From NCBI RefSeq assembly GCF_002927275.1, contig NZ_PRKW01000002.1:186001-250000 (forward strand): a stretch of 64,000 bases of DNA, given 5' to 3'. The notes beneath the pieces are model-generated. The model worked only from the letters and a program-made list of their open reading frames with translations. It was not told where the DNA came from and did no database searches. This DNA comes from Arthrobacter pityocampae (GTDB taxonomy: Bacteria; Actinomycetota; Actinomycetes; Actinomycetales; Micrococcaceae). The position numbers and the translations under genes were made by a program. Shown one piece after another: positions 9,095-19,164 of the stretch (its first letter is position 1; the number at the start of each line of letters is the position of its first letter).

Positions 9095-9352
9095 CTACTT
9101 CTTCGCGCCGAAGCCCTTGAAGCGGGCGTTGAAGCGCTCCACGCGGCCGGCGGAGTCCATGATGCGCTGCTTGCCCGTGTAGAACGGGTGGGACTCCGAG
9201 GAGATCTCGACCTCGATGAGAGGGTAGGTGTTGCCGTCTTCCCACTCGATGGTCTTCGCCGAGCCGACCGTCGACTTCGTCAGGAACGCCTTGTCGGAGG
9301 CCAGGTCGCGGAACACGACCGACTGGTACTTGGGGTGGATATCAGACTTCAC
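9095..9352 (-). CDS. rpmE2: 50S ribosomal protein L31 type B
   Basis: An 85-residue protein beginning [14 protein letters not shown], with the [27 protein letters not shown] core of type B L31. It contains no cysteine, so it is the zinc-free form; in many bacteria this replaces the CxxC-bearing L31 when zinc is scarce, under Zur. The start is GTG at 9352 with GAAGGTAG just upstream; an in-frame codon 13 residues earlier lacks a family counterpart. I see no Zur-type palindrome in the leader, so a constitutive role as the main L31 is equally possible. A hairpin in the 5' leader may be regulatory. Confidence 0.95.
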   Translation of the reverse strand: MKSDIHPKYQSVVFRDLASDKAFLTKSTVGSAKTIEWEDGNTYPLIEVEISSESHPFYTGKQRIMDSAGRVERFNARFKGFGAKK

Positions 9353-9371
9353 AGGACTACCTTCTCTGGTG

Positions 9372-9389
9372 GCCTGGATTTTGCCAGGC
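9372..9389 (-). promoter_or_regulatory. Hairpin in the rpmE2 leader
   Basis: GCCTGG-ATTTTG-CCAGGC, a perfect 6-bp stem with a 6-base loop, 20 bases before the rpmE2 start codon. Ribosomal protein leaders for L31 have been proposed in several phyla, so autoregulation is a reasonable guess, but this one hairpin is weak evidence. Confidence 0.35.
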
Positions 9390-9452
9390 ACGGAAATTGA
9401 AAGTGTGGCGACAGCGCCAGCTGTCCATACTAGCGCAGGAGCACCGGCGAGG

Positions 9453-10279
9453 CTAAAGCGCCGGGTGCATGCCGCCGTCGTGCCGGCACTCCCAGAACGC
9501 GACCGCCGCCGCGGCGGCGACGTTCAGCGAATCCACGCCGCCGTGCATGGGGATGGTCAGGGCGACGTCGGCCTCTGCCAGCGCGGCGTCGCTCAGCCCG
9601 TCCCCCTCGGTGCCCAGCAGCAGGGCGAGCCGCTCGTGGTCCCCTGCCGGGAACGCGCCGAGCGGGACGGACCCGGGGCCCAGGGCGAGGGCGGCGAGGG
9701 TGAAGCCGGCGGCCCGCACGACGGCGAGGTCCCCGGGCCAGGAGGCAGCCCTGGCCCACGGGACCTGGAAGACGCTGCCCATGCTGACGCGCACGGCCCG
9801 GCGGTAGAGGGGGTCCGCACTGCGGGGGCTGAGGAGCACGGCGTCGACGCCGAGGGCCGCGGCGGAGCGGAAGACCGCCCCGAGGTTCGTGTGGTCCACC
9901 ATGTCCTCGATGATCGCGACGCGCCGGGCGGAGGCCAGCAGGTCGCCGAGGGGCCGGGGGGCGGGCCGGTGCATCGCGGCGAGGGCGCCCCGGTGGAGGT
10001 GGAAGCCCTGATGGCCTCGAGGGTGGCCTCGGGGGCCACGAACGCGGGCACGGACGGGAAGCGGGCGACGACGTCGGCTAGGTCGGGGAGCCACTTCGGT
10101 GCCAGCAGGAAGGAGCGCGGCACGTGCCCGGCGTCGACGGCGCGCCGGAGGACCTTCGAACTCTCCGCGATATAGAGCCCCTCCGCGGGCTCCTTCGCGA
10201 GGCGGAGCTGCACGTCGGTGAGGTCGCGGTAGTCCGAGAGCCGCGGATCATCGGCCGCGTCGAGGGGGATGACGGGCAT
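9453..10279 (-). pseudogene. TrmH/SpoU-family RNA 2'-O-methyltransferase, frameshifted
   Basis: Two overlapping frames together make one complete SpoU-type methyltransferase of about 275 residues. The first frame from ATG 10279 gives MPVIPLDAADDPRLSDYRDL through EGLYIAESSKVLRRAV to ...APEATLEAI (the substrate-binding N-domain). The second frame continues GFHLHRGALAAM, then the SAM-knot motifs: EDMVDHTNLGAVFRSAAALG (motif 1), LLLGTEGDGLS (motif 2) and [21 protein letters not shown] (motif 3). The break lies near 10006-10011, where one missing base in the expected ATC-ACG-GGC codons explains the shift. Read as written, the gene would make no active enzyme. It may be a sequencing error or a recent mutation, since all motifs are intact on both sides. 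Confidence 0.8.
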
Positions 10280-10322
10280 CAGGGAGCGGGCCGGCCGCGG
10301 TGGGACGGACTACTCACGCTAC

Positions 10323-11108
10323 TCACGCCCGCGCGACGGCGCTGTAGCGGCCGTTCTCCTCGCTCACCTTCAGGGCGATGTCGAACGCGGCGCTCAGGTT
10401 CTCCTCGGTCAGCACGTCCCCGATCGGCCCCGTCGCGACCACGACGCCGTCGCGCAGCAGCAGCGCGTGCGTGAAGCCGGGCGGGACCTCCTCGAGATGG
10501 TGGGTCACGAGCACCATGGCGGGTGCCTCCGGATCGCGGGCGAACTCGGTGAGCCGCTGCACGAGGTCCTCCCGCCCGGCCAGGTCCAGGCCCGCCGCCG
10601 GCTCGTCGAGGAGCAGGAGTTCGGGGTCCGCCATGAGCGCACGCGCGATCTGCACGCGCTTGCGCTCCCCCTCGCTGAGGGAGCCGAAGGGGCGGTTCAT
10701 GAAGCGGGACATGCCCCAGGCGTCCAGCAGCCGGAAGGCGCGGCGCTCGTCGAGGCGCTCGTACTGCTCGCGCCAGCGGCCGGTGACCCCGTAGGACGCG
10801 GTGACGACGACGTTCAGGACGGTCTCGTGATCGGGGACCTGGGCGGCGAGGGCCGCCGAGGCGAGGCCGATGCGCGGGCGCAGGTCGAAGACGTCGACGG
10901 CGCCCATGACCTCGTCGAGGATCCCGACGACGCCGCGGGTGGGGTGGAGCCGTGCCCCGGCGAGTTGCAGCAGGGTGGTCTTGCCTGCTCCGTTGGGGCC
11001 CATGACCACCCAGCGCTCGCCCTCGTTGACCTGCCAGTCGATCTCGTCGAGCAGGGTCTTGCCACCCCTGACGAGGCTTACTCCCGCCAGTTCCAGAACG
11101 TCACTCAT
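10323..11108 (-). CDS. ABC transporter ATP-binding protein
   Basis: A single nucleotide-binding domain of 261 residues: Walker A GPNGAGKTT at 37-45, signature SLSEGERKR, Walker B LLLLDEPAAG and the switch His in THH. No permease or binding protein gene lies beside it, so the partner is unknown. It belongs to the broad ABC ATPases near ModF/YlmA, some of which are soluble regulators. I choose ATG 11108 over an upstream codon because the protein then starts MSDVLELAGV directly at the first strand. TAGTGT sits 8 bases before the ATG with no clear ribosome site, which fits a leaderless or very short leader. Confidence 0.85.
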   Translation of the reverse strand: MSDVLELAGVSLVRGGKTLLDEIDWQVNEGERWVVMGPNGAGKTTLLQLAGARLHPTRGVVGILDEVMGAVDVFDLRPRIGLASAALAAQVPDHETVLNVVVTASYGVTGRWREQYERLDERRAFRLLDAWGMSRFMNRPFGSLSEGERKRVQIARALMADPELLLLDEPAAGLDLAGREDLVQRLTEFARDPEAPAMVLVTHHLEEVPPGFTHALLLRDGVVVATGPIGDVLTEENLSAAFDIALKVSEENGRYSAVARA

Positions 11109-11236
11109 GGTTCTAGACACTAGGCTAAGGAGCGGCCCCGTGGCGAAACCGACAGGCCGCCTCCGCTGCTTGTGCCCCACCGGCGCGCCCTGCGCGGGAC
11201 GGCCCGGCCCTCCCGGTGGTCGTGCCGGTTCCGGCC

Positions 11237-11290
11237 GCGGGCAGGCTGCGGGCAGGCTGCGGGCAGGCTGCGGGCAGGTTGCGGGCAGGG
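11237..11290. repeat. Five-copy 11-bp tandem repeat
   Basis: GCGGGCAGGCT is repeated three times exactly, then once as GCGGGCAGGTT, then as a final 10-base GCGGGCAGGG. The array lies between the divergent ABC ATPase and serB starts, 60 bases before serB. Copy number in such arrays often varies between strains. Confidence 0.9.
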
Positions 11291-11350
11291 CCCACGATCA
11301 GGACCTCAGAAGGGACGGACGCCGGTATCGGCGCGGACGGGAGCGGGAGC

Positions 11351-12235
11351 ATGCGGGACACGGCACGGGTGGTCGCCTATGCGCGGCGGATCGACGACGG
11401 ACAGCGGGAGGACCTGCACGCGGTGCTGCGCGGGCTCGGCGCCGACGTCACGGCCGCCTCGTCGGCCACGACCCCGACCTACACGGTGCTGACCCTCGAC
11501 GTCGGACTCGCCGCAGCGGCGACCGCGGTGCGATCCGGTCTCGCCCGGTGGACGGCCGCCTCCGGGGTCGGCGCCGCCCTGGTGCCGTCGCCCACGTACG
11601 CGCCCGGGCCGAAGCTGCTGATCATGGATGTCGACTCGACCCTGATCCGGCAGGAGGTCATCGAGCTGCTCGCCGCGCATGCCGGCCGCGAGGCGGAGGT
11701 CGCCGCGGTGACCGAGGCAGCCATGCGGGGCGAGCTCGACTTCGCCCAGTCCCTCCACCACCGGGTCCGTGCGCTGGAGGGGCTTCCCGCCACCGTGATC
11801 GGCGAGGTCGTGGACCGCATCCGGCTGAGCGACGGCGCGGAGGACCTCGTGGCCGCGTACCTCCACGCAGGGCACCGCGTGGGGGTCGTCTCCGGCGGCT
11901 TCTCGCAGGTCCTGGCACCCCTCGCCGAGCGCCTCCGGCTGTCCTTCGCGAAGGCGAACGACCTCGAGATCCTCGACGGCACGCTGACCGGCCGGGTGGC
12001 GGGCGCCGTCGTCGACCGGCGCGAGAAAGCGCGGACCCTCCGCGCCGAGGCCGACCGCGCGGGCGTCCGCCCCGAGGCCGTGATCGCCGTCGGTGACGGG
12101 GCGAACGACCTCGACATGCTGGGGGCGGCGGGCCTCGGGGTCGCGTTCAACGCGAAGCCCGCCGTCCGTGCGGCGGCGGACGTCGCCCTGGACCTCCCGG
12201 ACCTGGACGTCGTCCGCCATTTCGCCGGACTGTAG
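11351..12235 (+). CDS. serB: Phosphoserine phosphatase
   Basis: The last step of serine synthesis: it hydrolyses phosphoserine. A 294-residue HAD enzyme with the nucleophile loop DVDSTL at 93-98, motif II in VVSGGF, the conserved lysine and GDGANDLDML. The N-terminal 80 residues resemble the degenerate ACT-like part seen in some SerB proteins. I choose ATG 11351; the frame remains open further upstream but those codons run through the 11-bp repeat array and encode low-complexity Gly/Arg/Ala. GGAG lies close upstream. Confidence 0.9.
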   Translation: MRDTARVVAYARRIDDGQREDLHAVLRGLGADVTAASSATTPTYTVLTLDVGLAAAATAVRSGLARWTAASGVGAALVPSPTYAPGPKLLIMDVDSTLIRQEVIELLAAHAGREAEVAAVTEAAMRGELDFAQSLHHRVRALEGLPATVIGEVVDRIRLSDGAEDLVAAYLHAGHRVGVVSGGFSQVLAPLAERLRLSFAKANDLEILDGTLTGRVAGAVVDRREKARTLRAEADRAGVRPEAVIAVGDGANDLDMLGAAGLGVAFNAKPAVRAAADVALDLPDLDVVRHFAGL

Positions 12236-12262
12236 CCGGGACTGCGGCGCGGGGGCCGCGGG

Positions 12263-13012
12263 TCAGCTCTTGGCGAGGAAGTCCTGGGCGCCGCCCACGT
12301 ACTCGGTGTGCCCGGTGGGGACGTCCGCCGTGACCATCCGGACGATCTCCGTCGCGAACTCGGCGACGGAGTACAGCCGGCCCGCCTCCTGGCGGCGCGC
12401 CTCGATGGCTCCCGGGGTGGCCCGGTCCAGCAGCGTCGCCGTGACCGTGCCCTCGATCATGTCGCCGGACACGACGATCAGGGAGATCCCCTTCTCCTCG
12501 AGCTGCGGGATGCGGGCGCGCAGGGCATCCTCACCGGCGCGCTTGCTGCGCGCGACGGGCTCGTACGCGTCCATCGTCTCGACCTTCTCGATGAAGTGCG
12601 CCTGGTGGCTCGTGATGAAGACCACGCGCGAGCCCGCGGGCATCACCTCCGTGGCGGCGTCGAGCATGGCGAGCTGCGCGTCGCGGTTGAGCTTCAGCGC
12701 GTAGTCCTCCCCCAGGCCCGTCTCCATGCCGCCGGACGCGTTGAGGACCAGCAGGTTCAGCCCGCCGAAGGTCGAGACCGCCGTGTCGACCAGCGCTGCG
12801 GGGCCCTCCGGCGTCGTCAGGTCAGCACCGACCGCGACGGCCCGGCCGCCGGCCGCCTCGATCCCCGCGACCACCTTGTTGGCGCGCGGCGCCTTCTGGC
12901 GGTAGTTGACGACGACGGCGGCGCCCTGCGCGGCGAGCTGCTGCGCGACGTCGGCGCCGATGCCGCGGGACGATCCGGTGACGATTGCTGTGGTTCCCTC
13001 GAGGGTGGCCAT
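12263..13012 (-). CDS. SDR family oxidoreductase, displaced catalytic Tyr
   Basis: A 249-residue Rossmann enzyme with TGSSRGIG at 12-19, an N-A-S-G where NNAG is usual, and the ITS serine. The expected YxxxK is altered: the only nearby tyrosine is 7 residues before the lysine (YEPVARSK), with Val in the normal place. It may use another residue or be a divergent subgroup with a 3-residue insertion; I recall actinobacterial SDRs of this kind, so the change need not be decay. It is downstream of fabG on the same strand with a 47-bp gap, the position held by inhA in mycobacteria, but it is not InhA. The substrate is unknown. Confidence 0.75.
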   Translation of the reverse strand: MATLEGTTAIVTGSSRGIGADVAQQLAAQGAAVVVNYRQKAPRANKVVAGIEAAGGRAVAVGADLTTPEGPAALVDTAVSTFGGLNLLVLNASGGMETGLGEDYALKLNRDAQLAMLDAATEVMPAGSRVVFITSHQAHFIEKVETMDAYEPVARSKRAGEDALRARIPQLEEKGISLIVVSGDMIEGTVTATLLDRATPGAIEARRQEAGRLYSVAEFATEIVRMVTADVPTGHTEYVGGAQDFLAKS

Positions 13013-13059
13013 GGTGCTCCTTCTGGTGGGCTGGGTGGTGGGATGGGGGCCGGGACGGT

Positions 13060-13932
<873 letters not shown>

Positions 13933-14004
13933 CTAGCGGCGCATCCCTCGACTTCGGGAACGGGGCCCCGAATGAGACAATGGAGGGAGTCTTTCTGGAG
14001 TGTG

Positions 14005-14430
14005 ATGAGTAAGCAAACGAAGCACAACGCAGACGTCCACAGCATCTCCGACGCTCGGGAATCGCACAGCGACGAGATGCGTACACGCATGATCCGGTAC
14101 TCGGTGTCGATGAGCATCCGCCTCGTCTGCTTCGTCCTGGTGTTCGTGGTCCCCTACGTCTGGCTGCAGTGGGTCATGATCGCCGGAGCGGTGTTCCTGC
14201 CCTACTTCGCCGTGATCGTCGCGAACGGCGGCAGCGACACCAGCAACATCCGCCACAGTGATGCGCTGATCGACCGCGCCCCGGTGCGGGAGATCGAGGC
14301 GAAGGTCGTCGACGCCGGCCCTGACGACGGCGACGACGTCCTCAGCGGCGAGATCGTCGACGAGTCCGCGGATCCCGTGCATCACGGGTCGCACGCGGCG
14401 TCCCCGGGCAGGCCCGGCGCGCGTGACTGA
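14005..14430 (+). CDS. DUF3099 membrane protein
   Basis: A 141-residue protein with an N-terminal hydrophilic part (residues 1-35), two close membrane helices at about 40-80 (SIRLVCFVLVFVVPYVWLQW and a second VMIAGAVFLPYFAVIVAN) and an acidic tail. This matches the actinobacterial DUF3099 family, whose function is unknown. The ATG at 14005 is preceded by GGAG; a GTG one codon earlier is also possible. Its last 8 bases overlap the next gene, and a SURF1 gene follows, suggesting a link to membrane respiratory assembly. Confidence 0.8.
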   Translation: MSKQTKHNADVHSISDARESHSDEMRTRMIRYSVSMSIRLVCFVLVFVVPYVWLQWVMIAGAVFLPYFAVIVANGGSDTSNIRHSDALIDRAPVREIEAKVVDAGPDDGDDVLSGEIVDESADPVHHGSHAASPGRPGARD

Positions 14431-14719
14431 CCCGCAGGCCACCGGCCGGCCCGCGGCCGCAGCTCCCACCGCGGGCCTCGGCCTGTTCGGGATGCCGTCG
14501 GCCGAGGGCGGGCCTCCGGTCTGCTCCCGCAAGGGGTGCCGGAACGACGCCGCGTGGCAGCTGCTCTGGAACAACCCGCGCATCCACACCCCGGAGCGCC
14601 GGAAGGCCTGGGCGTCGTGCCCCGACCACGTGGCGTGGTTCGAGGACTATCTCCGGGATCGCGGGCTCTGGAAGCAGACCCTTCCCCTGACCGCCGACCG
14701 ACCGATGGAGACTCGCTAG
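14423..14719 (+). CDS. Small conserved actinobacterial protein, function unknown
   Basis: A 98-residue protein with a GTG start overlapping the DUF3099 stop by 8 bp and ending directly against the SURF1 start. The core VCSRKGCRNDAAWQLLWNN ... CPDHVAWFEDYLRDRGLWK has three spaced cysteines (C-x4-C and a later C-x2-H), suggestive of a small metal site. Similar proteins are sometimes labelled acetone carboxylase in databases, a name I think is unsupported: it is far too short and has no such catalytic domain. Tight coupling to SURF1 hints at a role in oxidase assembly or metal handling. Confidence 0.75.
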   Translation: MTDPQATGRPAAAAPTAGLGLFGMPSAEGGPPVCSRKGCRNDAAWQLLWNNPRIHTPERRKAWASCPDHVAWFEDYLRDRGLWKQTLPLTADRPMETR

Positions 14720-15547
14720 GTGTTCCGCTACTTCTTCTCCGCCCGCTGGCTCGGCTGGCTCGCCATGGTCGTGGTGCTGGCCGCCGGGTGCGTGGGTCTC
14801 GGGCGGTGGCAACTGGAGCGGCGCGAGGCCGTCGTGGAGGACATCCAGCGCATCGAGGCGAACTACGACGCCCCGCCGGAGCGCTACGTGCCGGGCGTCA
14901 ACGGCTTCGACGCCTTCGATCCGGCCCGTGAGTGGACGCCGGTGACCTTCACGGGGACGTACGACGTCGACCAGCAGGTCGTGGTCCGCAACAGGCCCCT
15001 CAACGGCCAGCCGGGATACGAGGTCCTCACTCCCCTGCGCCTCGAGGACGGGACCGCCGTCATCATCGACCGCGGGTGGCTGCCCATCGGCAACGTCGAG
15101 GCAGGACGGCCGGACACGGTCCCGGCGCCGCCCGCAGGGACCGTCGAGGTCACGGCGCGGATCCGGCCGGGCGAGCCGGAGGTGAACCGGGGAGCCCCCG
15201 AGGGGCAGGTCGCCTCGGTCCATCTCCCGGCGCTCGCGGAGCGCCTGGAGTACCCCCTCCAGGACGCCGCCTACGGCCTGCTGGCGCTGGAACGGCCGGC
15301 GGCCGCCGAGACCCCGGTCGCCGCGCCGAAGCCATCCATCGACGAGGGGCCGCACCTGTCCTACTCCCTGCAGTGGTTCGCGTTCGGCGTCCTCGCCTTC
15401 GTGGGCCTCGGCTATGCCGCGCGGCAGCAGCGCAGGAGTGACGCCGAACGGGACGGCACTGCTCCCGACCGCCCGGTCCGCCGCCGTCGCCACCCCTCCG
15501 CAGAGGAGGAGGAGGACGCCATCCTCGACGCGCGGGGCATGCGCTAG
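14720..15547 (+). CDS. SURF1 family cytochrome oxidase assembly protein
   Basis: A 275-residue protein with a membrane helix at about 10-29, a large extracytoplasmic domain starting with R-W-Q-L-E-R-R, the VTFTGTYD...VVVRNRPLNGQPGYEVLTPL core and DRGWLP that define SURF1, then a second helix near 213-235. SURF1 helps insert heme a into cytochrome c oxidase. It starts GTG immediately after the preceding stop, so it is translationally coupled. The heme A and heme O synthase genes lie in the same window near 33-36 kb. The highly basic C-terminal tail (RRRRHPSAEEEEDA) faces the cytoplasm if the two-helix topology holds. Confidence 0.9.
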   Translation: MFRYFFSARWLGWLAMVVVLAAGCVGLGRWQLERREAVVEDIQRIEANYDAPPERYVPGVNGFDAFDPAREWTPVTFTGTYDVDQQVVVRNRPLNGQPGYEVLTPLRLEDGTAVIIDRGWLPIGNVEAGRPDTVPAPPAGTVEVTARIRPGEPEVNRGAPEGQVASVHLPALAERLEYPLQDAAYGLLALERPAAAETPVAAPKPSIDEGPHLSYSLQWFAFGVLAFVGLGYAARQQRRSDAERDGTAPDRPVRRRRHPSAEEEEDAILDARGMR

Positions 15548-15738
15548 GGACCGATCGCGGAGCCGGGACCGTCACCGCGGCTCTCCTCCGGAGGACCACG
15601 CACGATCCGGGGAGGACTGTCAGGTACCGCGTGCGGGTCTTCGGCCCCGGAGACGAGTGGCGCCCACCCGTTCGTCGGAGCTCCGGGCTCCGTAGACTCC
15701 AGTCGCGGGCGATCGAGCGTCCGAAACGGAGGGATTCA

Positions 15739-16746
15739 ATGAGGACGACCATTGTGGGCGGCGCCGGGTTCATCGGCAGCCATCTGGCGGAGTATCTCCT
15801 CGGCGCCGGGGACACCGTCACCGTGCTGGATGATTTCTCCAGCGGCACTCCGCAGAATCTGAAGGGCTGCCGGGGCAATCCGGCCTTCACCCTCCACGAG
15901 GGCAGCAGTCGGGACGGGACAGCCGTCCGCCGGGTGGTCGATGGAGCGGACCGGGTCTTCCATCTGGCCGGCGCGAGTCGTCCGGAGCCCGACCGCGACC
16001 GCCCGCCCGGATCTTCCCACACCGGCGGTCAGGGCATCCGCGCCGTCCTCGACGCGTGCCTGGCCGCGGACACGGAGCTGCTTCTCGCCTCCAGCGGTAG
16101 GGTTGCCGGCACGGCCGCGGCGGAGCGATCGTCCGGCCTCCCGTCCGGCGGGCCGTCCACCCAGCGACGGGACGACGCCGTGGTCAGCAGCTCCGAGGAG
16201 GCCCTCGCGTACGCCCACTGGCACACCGACGGGCTCAAGGTCTCCATCGTCCGGCTCTTCACCGTCGCGGGGCCCCGCCAGACCCGCCGCTACGGCGGGA
16301 TCATCCCGGAGCTCGTGGCGTGCGCGCTGCGGAACGACCCGCTCCTCGTCCCCGGAGACGGCCGGCGGGCCCGCTGCTACTCCTATGTGGGGGACATCGT
16401 CCCGGCCATGGCCCGCATCATCGCCGAACCGGCAGCCCGGGGGCTCGTCCTGGACCTGGGCGGCGTCCAGGAGGTCTCCGACCTCGCACTGGCGCATCGG
16501 ACGGTCCAGCTCCTGGGCAGCCGCAGCAGGATCACCCTCGTCCCGGACGGCGGCTCCCCCCGCACCGCCGAGGACACCCGCTGCGGCGCCCCGGACTGTA
16601 CGCTCGCCCGGCGCCTCGCCCGGTTCAACCCGGCGTGCTCCCTGGACACCATCATCCTCAAGGTGGCGAAGGACGTCCTGTCGGCCGCCGCGAACGGAGT
16701 ACACGCAGCGGGCGTCCCGCTCCGTGAACCCGCCCTGGAAGGGTAG
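15739..16746 (+). CDS. NAD-dependent epimerase/dehydratase-like protein lacking YxxxK
   Basis: A 335-residue extended SDR: GGAGFIG at 7-13, then D-D-F-S-S-G as in UDP-glucose 4-epimerases, the FHLAG motif, and RLFTVAGPRQ and a late substrate-pocket segment. At the place of the catalytic YxxxK the sequence reads DAVVSSSEEALAYAH, so by family spacing Asp and Ser replace Tyr and Lys. The protein may bind nucleotide sugar without epimerising it, or use other residues. The ATG at 15739 has GGAGGG 6 bases upstream. It faces the ABC-F gene with only 11 bp between the stops. Confidence 0.75.
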   Translation: MRTTIVGGAGFIGSHLAEYLLGAGDTVTVLDDFSSGTPQNLKGCRGNPAFTLHEGSSRDGTAVRRVVDGADRVFHLAGASRPEPDRDRPPGSSHTGGQGIRAVLDACLAADTELLLASSGRVAGTAAAERSSGLPSGGPSTQRRDDAVVSSSEEALAYAHWHTDGLKVSIVRLFTVAGPRQTRRYGGIIPELVACALRNDPLLVPGDGRRARCYSYVGDIVPAMARIIAEPAARGLVLDLGGVQEVSDLALAHRTVQLLGSRSRITLVPDGGSPRTAEDTRCGAPDCTLARRLARFNPACSLDTIILKVAKDVLSAAANGVHAAGVPLREPALEG

Positions 16747-16757
16747 TCGCGGAACCC

Positions 16758-18356
<1,599 letters not shown>

Positions 18357-18391
18357 GGTGTGGCCTTTCGGTGGTGCCGGAGACGGCGTTG

Positions 18392-18408
18392 TTGTAGGAA
18401 TCCCACAA
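18392..18408. promoter_or_regulatory. Candidate operator before bioY
   Basis: Palindrome TTGTAGGAATCCCACAA, two 8-base arms with one mismatch around a central A, lying between the divergent ABC-F and bioY starts. The regulator is unknown; it does not match the BioQ or BioR boxes I remember. Confidence 0.35.
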
Positions 18409-18475
18409 AGGATCCCCGGATGACCGGCGCTAGTCTCGGTACAGAAGCAGTGACGGCTGGAGGAAGTCGACGAAT

Positions 18476-18502
18476 CACCGGAGCAGCCGGTGCGACTCCG
18501 GC
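18476..18502 (+). promoter_or_regulatory. Two mutually exclusive hairpins in the bioY leader
   Basis: CACCGG/CCGGTG (18476-18492) and GCCGG/CCGGC (18486-18502) share the bases at 18486-18492, so only one can form at a time. They end 20 bases before the bioY start codon. This resembles an attenuator, but no known riboswitch is recognised. Confidence 0.35.
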
Positions 18503-18522
18503 CCGCTGAAGGAGCGAGTGCC

Positions 18523-19164
18523 ATGCAGCCAGCCGAGAAGATCACCGCCGACCCGGTCCGCAGTCGCCCGTCCTCCGGACGCCTGTCCGGACGACGGTGG
18601 GATGCCACCGATCTCTCGCTGGTCGCGGTCTTCGCCGCCCTCATTGCCGCCCTCGCAATCCTACCCGGTATCCCGATGGGCCCGCTCGGGGTGCCCATCA
18701 CGCTGCAGACCCTCGGGGTCATGCTCGCGGGGATCGTCCTCGGACCGGCGCGCGGCACGGCCGCCGTCCTGCTTTATCTCGTCGCCGGGCTGATCGGACT
18801 CCCGGTGTTCAGCGGGTTCAGCGGGGGCTTCGGCGTGCTCGCCGGGCCGTCCGCGGGCTACCTCGTGGCGTTCCCCCTCGCGGCCCTCGTCGCCGGGCTC
18901 CTCGCCGTCGTCGTCCTGCGCCGGCAGCGGTTCCGGGTTCCCCTTCTCTTCCTGGCGTGCCTCTCGGCGAGCCTGGTGACCATCCACCCCCTCGGCATCG
19001 CGGGCCTCATGGTCAACGCGGGCCTGCCCCTGCCGGAAGCCGTGGCCGTCGACGCCGTCTACCTGCCGGGCGATGTGCTCAAGAACCTCCTGGCCGCGGT
19101 CATCGCCGTCTCGGTGCACCGCGCCTTCCCCCGGCTCCTCGCCGGGCGCGCTGCCCGTGATTGA
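18523..19164 (+). CDS. bioY: Biotin transporter substrate-binding subunit BioY
   Basis: The S component of the biotin ECF transporter. The product has 213 residues with about six hydrophobic helices; the conserved GIPMGPLGVPITLQTLGVML after helix 1 and the FSGGFGVLAGPSAGYL loop are BioY hallmarks. The ATG at 18523 follows GAAGGAG at good spacing. It heads bioY-bioM-bioN with overlapping stop and start codons, so the full ECF set is made from one mRNA. No biotin synthesis gene is in the window. Confidence 0.95.
   Translation: MQPAEKITADPVRSRPSSGRLSGRRWDATDLSLVAVFAALIAALAILPGIPMGPLGVPITLQTLGVMLAGIVLGPARGTAAVLLYLVAGLIGLPVFSGFSGGFGVLAGPSAGYLVAFPLAALVAGLLAVVVLRRQRFRVPLLFLACLSASLVTIHPLGIAGLMVNAGLPLPEAVAVDAVYLPGDVLKNLLAAVIAVSVHRAFPRLLAGRAARD

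Noticed and set aside
9353-9430. Zur box before rpmE2
   Set aside because: No palindrome of the TGAAAATGATTTTCA type was found, so zinc control cannot be claimed from sequence.
15631-15738. Longer N-terminus for the epimerase-like gene
   Set aside because: The Rossmann strand begins at ATG 15739 with GGAGGG in front; the upstream codons are Arg/Pro-rich and unlike the family.
18421-18522. Cobalamin riboswitch-like GCCGGTGCGACTCCGGC before bioY
   Set aside because: Only the one stem-loop resembles the class; no B12 box (GCCACTGG-like) and too short for the full fold.
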